Below, piece by piece: positions 1-6,240 of a stretch of 22,174 bases of DNA. This DNA is from JAUXEH01 sp965602945 (GTDB lineage: Bacteria > Acidobacteriota > Aminicenantia > Aminicenantales > Aminicenantaceae), in contig CBFDBC010000033.1 in NCBI GenBank assembly GCA_965602945.1, positions 1 to 22,174 on the forward strand. Reading direction: 5' to 3'. Numbering within the stretch: position 1 is the first letter of the stretch; every line of letters starts with the position of its first letter. A program made the translations under genes and the position numbers. The notes below the pieces were generated by a model, which searched no databases, was not told where the DNA came from, and saw nothing but the letters and a program-made list of their open reading frames with translations.

Positions 1-157
1 CTCCCAGCAAAGTCGCCAATAATTAGTTCCTCTATAGGTGCTTTAAGAGTATCGGTGTGTGTGCAGAAATCTTCTCAACAGGAATCAGTTGTGTGCCACG
101 CTCACTATAAAATCTCTGGGCGTCAAGATTATCAACATAACATTTAGAGCATTGCAT
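1..157 (-). pseudogene. Decayed N-terminal fragment of a zinc-ribbon Ser/Thr protein kinase (runs off left edge)
   Basis: Read on the minus strand from an ATG at 157, the frame gives MQCSKCYVDNLDAQRFYSER, then a short linker, and stops at a TAG at 34-32. Shifting frame just before the stop recovers LKAPIEELIIGDFAG up to the window edge. This order (CxxC ribbon, RF-C-x-x-C-G-T-x-L, a linker with TxxxPIEEL, then FAGRYxVIEELGxGGMG) is the start of a kinase family I recall from Candidatus Aminicenantes. The first zinc knuckle (CSKC) is intact. The second should read FCxxCG but reads FYSERG, so both cysteines are gone, each explicable by one transition (TGT to TAT, TGT to CGT). The frameshift plus the lost cysteines indicate a decaying gene. 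The kinase catalytic domain, if any remains, lies outside the window. There is no clear ribosome binding site. The homology is from memory, not from a search. Confidence 0.6.
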
Positions 158-163
158 TGCTTG

Positions 164-205
164 TTGTTAATTTTGGCTATGCGTCAAAAGAATAGCAACT
201 AACAA
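164..205. repeat. Imperfect inverted repeat (hairpin) in AT-rich leader
   Basis: TTGTTA (164-169) pairs with TAACAA (200-205). Inside it, TTG (173-175) plus CTAT (177-180) pairs with ATAG plus CAA (192-198), with G176 bulged and a 3x1 internal loop, around an 11-base loop (181-191). That makes 13 pairs in all. No T-tract follows on either strand, so it is not a typical intrinsic terminator. It lies just upstream of the kinase remnant on the minus strand. Confidence 0.45.
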
Positions 206-217
206 ATAACGAGTCAA
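189..217 (-). promoter_or_regulatory. Possible vestigial promoter of the kinase remnant
   Basis: On the minus strand TTGACT (217-212, 5/6 match to TTGACA) is followed after 17 bases by TATTCT (194-189, 4/6 match to TATAAT). Transcription would begin near 182, about 25 bases before the ATG at 157. The match is moderate and the region is AT-rich, so chance occurrence is possible. Confidence 0.3.
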
Positions 218-273
218 GCTGATGGATCTCCCGGATTCTGTGTTCCTTTCCTTGAGGCGTCACATCCTATCCT

Positions 274-295
274 GACCAGGATCCCTACCCTGGTC
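274..295. repeat. 7-bp palindrome next to the -35 box
   Basis: GACCAGG (274-280) and CCTGGTC (289-295) form a perfect inverted repeat around an 8-base spacer, ending three bases before the TTGACA box at 299. The position suits an operator for an activator or repressor. It could also be an upstream hairpin. There is no U-tract, so a terminator is unlikely. Confidence 0.4.
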
Positions 296-298
296 CGG

Positions 299-327
299 TT
301 GACAATATTTGAGAATGTGGAAATAAT
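299..327 (+). promoter_or_regulatory. Near-consensus sigma-70 promoter giving a leaderless or almost leaderless mRNA
   Basis: TTGACA (299-304) is a perfect -35 box and AATAAT (322-327) matches the -10 consensus at 5 of 6 positions, with the optimal 17-base spacing. The start codon of the following gene is at 336, only nine bases after the -10 box, so transcription should begin at or within a few bases of the ATG. No Shine-Dalgarno sequence precedes the ATG, which fits leaderless initiation. An offset alternative, TAATAT at 324-329, does not change this conclusion. Confidence 0.6.
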
Positions 328-335
328 ATCGAGTC

Positions 336-2987
336 ATGAAAAAGCATCCTGGAGCAGGGCTACTCGCCCTGCTTAGCCTATCCTTGATGATGTTTTCCCC
401 TCAGTGCCGGCAGGGGGGTATGCGGGGTCATGACTTCGAAAGGGACGGGATCCTCCACCTGATGGACCATCTGGGCGAAGAGAACCTGAAGGACACGCCA
501 TTCAGAGACATCCTGGAGAAATTTCCCGTGGTTGAGGAGAACCTGAACGACCGCCTCCAGTTCATCCCCGAGCTGTCCACCGCGCGGCGCAAGGTGTGGG
601 CCGCGACTACCGGAAGCTCTCACCTGGAATCGAACGAGGTCGATCGGCCTCCGGGCACGGAGGTCAGGATCGACGGAAGTCTTATGCCCCATTTAGAAGA
701 CGAGCGGGATGACGCAGAAGCCTGGCAGTGGGTCAAGATCCGATATGAGATCGATCTGAGCAGCGACCAAAACTACAGGCAAGACCTCAGTCGCATGGAC
801 TTGGAGAGTGGCGACTCTTTCACCTTCGATGCGGTGCTGCCGGAAGCCTCGGTCGAATTCGAGGTCTCCGCCCGCAACAACTGGCATCCGCTCGAGATGG
901 AGCTTTACGTCGATGACAAATTCATTGCGCAGCAGTCTGTCGGCCGTGAAGCTTCCGTAATCCGCTTTCCCTATCAGGGAACGCTGGGCAGCCACAGGAT
1001 CACGCTGCGGCCTCGGTTGGCTGAGGCTCCGGAAAAACGGCGCCCCACGCCTCCCAGGCTCTTGATTTTCCGGGTGCGGGTCCTCTCCCGGAACGATGTG
1101 CTCCTGTTCTTCGTTCCCTTCGAACGGCAGCCGGGATTCCCGGACCGCGACATATCCGCCCGATACAGGACCGAACTGGTTGCTTCGGGGAACAGACATC
1201 CCCTGACCGAGGTCTACCGCGTCAAACACAATTTCACAGCGCACGTCTCCGATCAGCCGGTCAATCCCCAGAACATCAAGAAAGAAATGGCACTCGAAGA
1301 TGTCAGGTTCGGTGCGCTCATGGCACCACCACCCAGCCGGATCGAGTTCGAGCTGCAGGTCCCTCCCTCCGCGATCCTGGAATTCGGGAGTGGAATCTTC
1401 GCATACCACGGCAGCCCGGAGGGCCAGCGCGTCCGGTTCCTGGTGGAGGCTGAATACAGGGGCCGGACTCACCTCCTCTACGAACAGACGGTCACCCGGG
1501 AATCCGGTCCTCTGCGCGATCAGATCCGTGAATCCCGTGTCGATCTGTCTCCCTTCGAGGGCCAAACGATCACGCTGAGCTTCAAAACGGAGTCGGGCTC
1601 CGATGACCCGAGCGCGGGCGAAGTTCCGCCCGCCGGGCTGGCTTACTGGGCGAATCCCGTCATCTATCAGAGCGGCGCGGAAGGCCTTCCCAATGTCATC
1701 CTGATCTCTCTGGACACGCTCCGGGCCGACCATCTGGGATGTTATGGGTATCCCCGGGCCACGAGCCCCTTCCTCGACTCGCTGGCCGAAGACAGCACCC
1801 TGTTTGAATATGTCTATGCCCAGAGTCCCTGGACCCTTCCCTCCCACCTCTCCATGCTGTTTTCCCTGAACTCCGCCAGCCATCAGGTCTACTTCAACGA
1901 CCAGAAGATCAATCGTGCCATACCTTCCCTGGCCGGATACTTGAAAAACCGGGGATACCTGACCTGCGGTTTCACAGCCGGCGGATATGTGAGCCCTATC
2001 TACGGTTTCGCCAAGGGATTCGACCGGTATGACAACCCGACCAAGGGACATAAGGAACGGCGAGGTAAAGATGAGGCGGAGAGGCTGTTCGAAGTGACCG
2101 ACCGCTGGATCGAAAACAACCGGGACAAACCCTTCTTTCTGTTCCTGCACACCTATCAGATCCACGACCCCTATGTCAGCCCTGCCCCCTATAACTCGAT
2201 GTTCCAGGAGGATGAGGGTGTGCCCTGGTCCGGGCTGGCCCTGCATGCCCTGTTGGAAGAGCAGGGCCGGGACCGCGTCTTTTCACCCCGGGAACGGGCC
2301 AACATCGTGGCCCTGTACGACGGTGAGATACGATACACGGACGAAAAGCTGCTTTTACCTCTGGTGGCAAGGCTCAAAGAACTGGATATCTATGACAACA
2401 CGCTGCTGATCGTCACCTCCGACCATGGAGAAGAATTCTACGAGCACGGGGGCTGGCTGCACGGCCAGACGTTGTACGATGAGGCGATCCGGGTCCCACT
2501 CGTCATCAAGTTTCCGGGATCCGAACACCACGGCCGCAGGGTAGACTCCAGGGTCCGTGTCATCGACATCCTGCCCACGGTCCTGGACGTACTGGACATC
2601 CCGACCGGCCGGGGGAAAGTCGAGGGTCTCAGCCTGCTCCCTCTCCTCTCGGAAGCGGATCCCGGTGACCGGACCTTTATCAGCGACCTGGCCCACAAAA
2701 GCATCCCGGAACCGTGCCCGACCATGATCGCCACCAACCGGGGGGGATTGAAATTCATCTTCCACAGATCCATTGGGGCCCCCGAAACCGTGGAGACATT
2801 CAACCTGGATCAGGACCCGCACGAGAGGACCGATATCTCCCCCCGGGCACAAAGGATCCGGGAGGAGGTGATGTGCTTCCTGGACCAATATTACCGGTCT
2901 AAGGAGACGCTTGAGGAGGGAGGGGAAAGGATCCGCATGAACAAGGAGCTGGAACAACGGCTCAAGGCATTGGGTTATCTCCGTTAG
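336..2987 (+). CDS. Secreted sulfatase-like alkaline-phosphatase-superfamily protein with N-terminal beta-rich region (Thr-type)
   Basis: The 883-residue product starts with a signal peptide (MKK, then a hydrophobic run to about residue 20). It ends in SPQC, an imperfect lipobox, so it is probably exported and perhaps lipidated. Residues about 25-440 are beta-rich, with what look like two sandwich-type modules and no recognised catalytic motif. The sulfatase-like domain spans about 450-800: NVILISLDTLRAD (metal Asp460), SPWTLPSHLSM with Thr500 where sulfatases carry the formylglycine Cys/Ser, then SDHGEE (Asp696, His697) and a metal-type His709. With Thr as nucleophile it should not be an FGly sulfatase. 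Phosphoester or phospho-group transfer, as in the LtaS and phosphoethanolamine transferase branches, is an alternative, but the substrate is unknown. The C-terminus ends LKALGYLR. The ATG at 336 is favoured because it alone gives the signal peptide. The next gene, of the same type, follows closely and is probably co-transcribed. Confidence 0.85.
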   Translation: MKKHPGAGLLALLSLSLMMFSPQCRQGGMRGHDFERDGILHLMDHLGEENLKDTPFRDILEKFPVVEENLNDRLQFIPELSTARRKVWAATTGSSHLESNEVDRPPGTEVRIDGSLMPHLEDERDDAEAWQWVKIRYEIDLSSDQNYRQDLSRMDLESGDSFTFDAVLPEASVEFEVSARNNWHPLEMELYVDDKFIAQQSVGREASVIRFPYQGTLGSHRITLRPRLAEAPEKRRPTPPRLLIFRVRVLSRNDVLLFFVPFERQPGFPDRDISARYRTELVASGNRHPLTEVYRVKHNFTAHVSDQPVNPQNIKKEMALEDVRFGALMAPPPSRIEFELQVPPSAILEFGSGIFAYHGSPEGQRVRFLVEAEYRGRTHLLYEQTVTRESGPLRDQIRESRVDLSPFEGQTITLSFKTESGSDDPSAGEVPPAGLAYWANPVIYQSGAEGLPNVILISLDTLRADHLGCYGYPRATSPFLDSLAEDSTLFEYVYAQSPWTLPSHLSMLFSLNSASHQVYFNDQKINRAIPSLAGYLKNRGYLTCGFTAGGYVSPIYGFAKGFDRYDNPTKGHKERRGKDEAERLFEVTDRWIENNRDKPFFLFLHTYQIHDPYVSPAPYNSMFQEDEGVPWSGLALHALLEEQGRDRVFSPRERANIVALYDGEIRYTDEKLLLPLVARLKELDIYDNTLLIVTSDHGEEFYEHGGWLHGQTLYDEAIRVPLVIKFPGSEHHGRRVDSRVRVIDILPTVLDVLDIPTGRGKVEGLSLLPLLSEADPGDRTFISDLAHKSIPEPCPTMIATNRGGLKFIFHRSIGAPETVETFNLDQDPHERTDISPRAQRIREEVMCFLDQYYRSKETLEEGGERIRMNKELEQRLKALGYLR

Positions 2988-3025
2988 TGGCGCTGACGGA
3001 GGAGGTTTTCGGGCCTGAGAGTACG

Positions 3026-4642
3026 ATGAAACACGGAAGACGCCTTTCGACCCTCGTCCTGGTGGGGCTTCCGCTCTGTATCTTGCTGTTTGCGGCCTGC
3101 GGAGGCGAGCCCGGTTCTCCCCGCCAGAACGTCCTTCTGATCACCCTCGACACACAGAGGGCGGATTTTATCGGTGCGTATGGCGAGGGCAAGGCACAGA
3201 CCCCTCATATCGACGGCTTCGCCGCACGGGGAACCCTGTACGCGAATGCTTTTTCGCCGATCCCGATCACCGCCCCGGCCCATGCCGCCCTTTTCTATTC
3301 ACTCCCTCCCCACCGGCTCAAAATATACAACAACGGCCAGATCTTCAACCCGGACGCGTCCTGGACCTCCCTGTCTGAAGTCTTTAGACGCCGGGGGGCC
3401 CGCACCGCCGCCTTTGTTTCCCTGGGCGTCTTGAAGGCCCGCTTCAATCTGGATGCCGGTTTCGAGGAATATTGGGACGAGACGCATACACAGCGGTGGT
3501 ACCGCACCGCGCGTGAGGTGAACGAGCGCGTGCTGCCCTGGCTGGAGCAAAACCGGGACAGCCGGTTCTTCGTGTGGGTCCACTACTCGGATCCTCATGA
3601 TCCGTACGCCCCTCCCGATATGGTTCCGGATCTGCGCATCCGCTGCCGGGGAGAGGTTCTGCATGCGATATGTGTACAGAAACGGGAGGACCTCAAGCTG
3701 ACACTCGGCCTCGAACCGGGAGAAAACCGGATCGTTTTCGAAAGCCTCCAGCCCTTTCCTGTCGCCAGAGCCGAATACAGGGTCAGCTTGAACGACATCG
3801 AATTTCACGACCGCGAGGGCCTGGATATCACGATCGAAGAGGGGGCCCTGCTGGAGAGGGAGACAGGACAGATCCTCGCATTCCGCGAGAGGGCCGTGAT
3901 CACCGTCCGCAACCCGGGCCCGTCACGGGAGCTGATCCTCACGGCCCAGGGCAACCTCAACCTGTTCCCCTCCGAGATGGCGCTGGGATACCGCCGCGAA
4001 GTGGAGTACCTGGACAGCGAGATCGGACGCTTGAAAGAAAAGCTGATATCGCTGGGCCTTCTGGAGAATACCCTGGTGATCCTGGTAGGCGACCATGGCG
4101 AGGGGCTGGGAGAGCACCTGGGAGAAAACCGCGAGGTATACTTCGGGCACATCCACTATCTGCGGAACTTCTATCTGAAGGTCCCTCTGATCGTTTGCGA
4201 CCCCGGGTCGGATTCCGGCCCCGTCAGGGTCCAAAGTCCGGTCAGCATCATGGATATCGCCCCGACCCTGATGGCAAAGATGGGCTGGAAGCCCCCCTCC
4301 TTTTACTCCGGGCAGACGCTGCCGGAACAGACGCAGAAGCAGACCCGCTTCCTTTTCCAGGAGACATACAGGCCCGAAGCGTTCGAGGACCGCTTCGGTG
4401 CTCTGCAGGATCCCTGGCACTTGATCTTCACTCCCGCCACCCGGCAGATCCAGCTCTTTCACACCGGGAAGGACCGGCCCGAAACCCAGGATGTCTATTC
4501 ATCATTCCATGAAGACCCGGCCGTGCAAAAGCTGGCCCGGGAGGTCGTGCGGCGGGCCGAAGAGATCGGCCGCACCAAGGATGACGTGGAGCTTGACCGG
4601 GAGAGCAGAGAAATGCTCAGATCGCTGGGCTACATCAAGTGA
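3026..4642 (+). CDS. Lipoprotein, sulfatase-like (Thr-type) with a domain inserted in the catalytic fold
   Basis: The 538-residue product begins MKHGRR, then a hydrophobic stretch and a good lipobox (LFAAC), so it is a predicted lipoprotein. The catalytic fold starts directly after it: NVLLITLDTQRADFIGAYG (Asp42), then PITAPAHAAL with Thr82 in the nucleophile position. HYSDPHDPY (186-194) is followed by about 120 residues (roughly 198-318) of beta-rich sequence not expected in the family. The fold then resumes at YRREVEYLDSEIGRL (from Tyr322) and continues with GDHGEG (Asp356, His357) and GHIHY (His375). The C-terminus, LRSLGYIK, resembles that of its upstream neighbour. A GTG at 2987 overlaps the upstream stop (TAGTG) and would add 13 residues before the signal peptide. 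I prefer ATG 3026 because it gives a normal signal peptide, although the strong GGAGGAGG (2998-3005) is 20 bases away. Substrate unknown. Confidence 0.83.
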   Translation: MKHGRRLSTLVLVGLPLCILLFAACGGEPGSPRQNVLLITLDTQRADFIGAYGEGKAQTPHIDGFAARGTLYANAFSPIPITAPAHAALFYSLPPHRLKIYNNGQIFNPDASWTSLSEVFRRRGARTAAFVSLGVLKARFNLDAGFEEYWDETHTQRWYRTAREVNERVLPWLEQNRDSRFFVWVHYSDPHDPYAPPDMVPDLRIRCRGEVLHAICVQKREDLKLTLGLEPGENRIVFESLQPFPVARAEYRVSLNDIEFHDREGLDITIEEGALLERETGQILAFRERAVITVRNPGPSRELILTAQGNLNLFPSEMALGYRREVEYLDSEIGRLKEKLISLGLLENTLVILVGDHGEGLGEHLGENREVYFGHIHYLRNFYLKVPLIVCDPGSDSGPVRVQSPVSIMDIAPTLMAKMGWKPPSFYSGQTLPEQTQKQTRFLFQETYRPEAFEDRFGALQDPWHLIFTPATRQIQLFHTGKDRPETQDVYSSFHEDPAVQKLAREVVRRAEEIGRTKDDVELDRESREMLRSLGYIK

Positions 4643-4683
4643 CCGGCCGGCAGCCGCGCCTTCTAGCAGGATATCCGGCAGGT

Positions 4684-6084
4684 TCAGAGGTTGAGCGCGT
4701 GGATGGCTCTCCGGCCGCCGTGAAGCGCTGCCTCCATGACGGCCTCGGAAAGTGTGGGATGGACGTGCACGGTTTCGGCGACATCGGACAGGGTCAGCCC
4801 GCGTGTGATGGCCAGGGTCATCTCGGCGATCAACTCCGAGGCATGGGGGGCCAGGATGTGTGCCCCCTTCACGCGGTCATCCCGGTCGGCGATCAACTTG
4901 ACCGTCCCTTCCTGTTCGCCCAGGGTCAGTGCCCGGCCGTTGGCCTGCAGGCTGAACATCCCGGTTATGATCCCATCGCCCAGTTGGTCACGGGCCTCGG
5001 CTTCGGTCAGGCCTACGGAAGCGAACTCCGGATCGGTGAAGACGGCCATGGGAACGACCAGGCCGCGGCGGGTGTGTCCGGCCCCGGCGATGTTTTCAAC
5101 GGCGAGGGCCCCCTCATGAGAGGCTTTATGCGCCAGAAATTTGCCCCCGATCAGATCCCCGATGGCGAATACTCCCGGAACGTCGGTCTGCCATGAGTCG
5201 TTGACACGCAGGCAGCCGTCTCCCTCCCACTGCAGTGCACTCTGCTCGCAGCCCTCCGTTTCGGCCCGCCGACCGGTCGCCATCAGCACCCTGTCCGCCG
5301 GGACCGAAAAAGCTTTCCCGTCCTTGAGGCCGGTGCCCTTCACGATTACCTCATCCCCCGCGATATCCGCGCCCTCGATCCGCATGCCGAGGCGGATGTC
5401 AAGGCCCTGGCCCTTAAGCATGCGCTGGAGCCTGCGTGCCAGGCTCAGGTCCGCTCCCGGAAGGATCTGGGGCATGATCTCCAGCACTGTCACTGCGCTG
5501 CCCAGGCGCTGGTAGATGGTTCCCATCTCGAGCCCGATGGCGCCGGCACCCACGATCAGCAGCCGCCGGGGTATGTCCTCGAGCTCCAGGGCTTCGCGGC
5601 TTGTGAGGACGCGTTCCCCATCCGGCTTCAGGAAGGGCAGTACCGCCGGACGGCTCCCGTTTGCCAGGACGATGTATTCCGCCTCCAGAACCCGGATGCC
5701 TTCCTCCTGTTCGACCTCGATCCGGTGCTCGGTTCTGAAAGAACCCCTCCCCTGCACCAGGGAAACTCCGTTCTTCTGCAAAAGAAATCCGATCCCGCTG
5801 ACCAGGCGCTCGACGCGCTCCCGCTTCTCCGCCTGGACCGAGGGCCAGTCACAGCCGACATCGGAACTCGGGCCCGTGAGGAAGGGATTGCGGCGCATGT
5901 CTGCGAAGCGCCGCGTCTCGTGCAGCAGGTGTTTGGTAGGGATACAGCCCCGGTTCATGCAGGTCCCCCCTACCCGGTCTTTCTCGATCAGGGCCACGGT
6001 CTTTCCGAGTTGGGCGGCCCGGATGGCGGCGACGTACCCGCCCGGTCCGGCTCCGAGTATGGCGATGTCATAGCTTTGCGTCAT
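4684..6084 (-). CDS. lpdA: Dihydrolipoamide dehydrogenase (E3)
   Basis: This FAD flavoprotein of 466 residues reoxidises dihydrolipoyl groups of 2-oxoacid dehydrogenase or glycine cleavage complexes with NAD+. The FAD-binding GxGxxG is ILGAGPGGY (9-17). The redox disulfide is GGTCMNRGCIPTK with Cys42 and Cys47. A second Rossmann motif (VGAGAIGLEMG) binds NAD. The C-terminal interface domain carries the His-Pro/Glu catalytic pair in HPTLSE (His442, Glu447). Length is normal for the family. GGAGGGG lies five bases upstream of the ATG. No E1, E2 or glycine cleavage partner is nearby, so the complex served cannot be told. The gene converges on the sulfatase-like pair across 41 bases and diverges from the TonB receptor gene. 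Mercuric or glutathione reductase is less likely given the HPTLSE ending and the lack of extra metal-binding cysteines. Confidence 0.95.
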   Translation of the reverse strand: MTQSYDIAILGAGPGGYVAAIRAAQLGKTVALIEKDRVGGTCMNRGCIPTKHLLHETRRFADMRRNPFLTGPSSDVGCDWPSVQAEKRERVERLVSGIGFLLQKNGVSLVQGRGSFRTEHRIEVEQEEGIRVLEAEYIVLANGSRPAVLPFLKPDGERVLTSREALELEDIPRRLLIVGAGAIGLEMGTIYQRLGSAVTVLEIMPQILPGADLSLARRLQRMLKGQGLDIRLGMRIEGADIAGDEVIVKGTGLKDGKAFSVPADRVLMATGRRAETEGCEQSALQWEGDGCLRVNDSWQTDVPGVFAIGDLIGGKFLAHKASHEGALAVENIAGAGHTRRGLVVPMAVFTDPEFASVGLTEAEARDQLGDGIITGMFSLQANGRALTLGEQEGTVKLIADRDDRVKGAHILAPHASELIAEMTLAITRGLTLSDVAETVHVHPTLSEAVMEAALHGGRRAIHALNL

Positions 6085-6107
6085 GCTGTCCCCTCCGATC
6101 GTGTATG

Positions 6108-6136
6108 ATTATAGTATGTTTTCCTGTGCGTGCAAA
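6108..6136 (-). promoter_or_regulatory. Predicted sigma-70 promoter of the dihydrolipoamide dehydrogenase gene
   Basis: On the minus strand TTTGCA (6136-6131, 4/6) and a perfect TATAAT (6113-6108) are separated by 17 bases. The predicted start is about 17-20 bases before the ATG at 6084, leaving room for the GGAGGGG ribosome binding site. Confidence 0.6.
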
Positions 6137-6175
6137 CCCGGTTTTAAGAACCGAGAGCATTTCCACACCAAAAAC

Positions 6176-6206
6176 TTGACACCCCGGGGCAAAACCGTCA
6201 TATATA
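6176..6206 (+). promoter_or_regulatory. Predicted promoter of the TonB receptor / Fe-S oxidoreductase unit
   Basis: A perfect TTGACA (6176-6181) is followed by TATATA (6201-6206) at a long 19-base spacing. CATATA (6199-6204) gives 17 bases but a poorer match. It lies back-to-back with the promoter of the minus-strand gene. A start near 6213 would leave a leader of about 25 bases containing the AAAAAGGAG ribosome binding site. Confidence 0.5.
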
Positions 6207-6221
6207 GGGGGAATTCCACTG

Positions 6222-6240
6222 AAAAAGGAGATCCGTCCTG
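6222..6240 (+). promoter_or_regulatory. Strong ribosome binding site followed by a CTG start codon
   Basis: AAAAAGGAG ends at 6230 and a CTG lies at 6238, seven bases away, in the reading frame of the TonB receptor. An in-frame TGA at 6220 rules out any start further upstream. The first conventional candidate, GTG at 6271, has no Shine-Dalgarno and would remove the Arg and Lys at the head of the signal peptide. The ribosome binding site therefore points to CTG. Confidence 0.6.

Noticed and set aside
1..335. Insertion sequence or tRNA-associated integration site in the left accessory stretch
   Set aside because: No transposase, terminal inverted repeats, target duplication or tRNA-like sequence could be identified.
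693..2246. Long open frame (517 codons) antisense to the first sulfatase-like gene
   Set aside because: It mirrors a well-supported gene, has no recognisable domain, and such frames are common opposite GC-rich genes.
2987..3028. GTG at 2987 as the start of the second sulfatase-like gene
   Set aside because: It would put 13 partly acidic residues before an otherwise complete lipoprotein signal peptide that starts at ATG 3026.
3670..4512. 280-codon plus-strand frame inside the second sulfatase-like gene
   Set aside because: Composition is Arg/Pro/Gly-rich as expected of an out-of-frame reading, and the host frame carries the catalytic motifs.
336..4642. Calling the tandem pair arylsulfatases
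   Set aside because: The Cys/Ser required for formylglycine is replaced by Thr in both, and no sulfatase-maturing enzyme gene is in the window.
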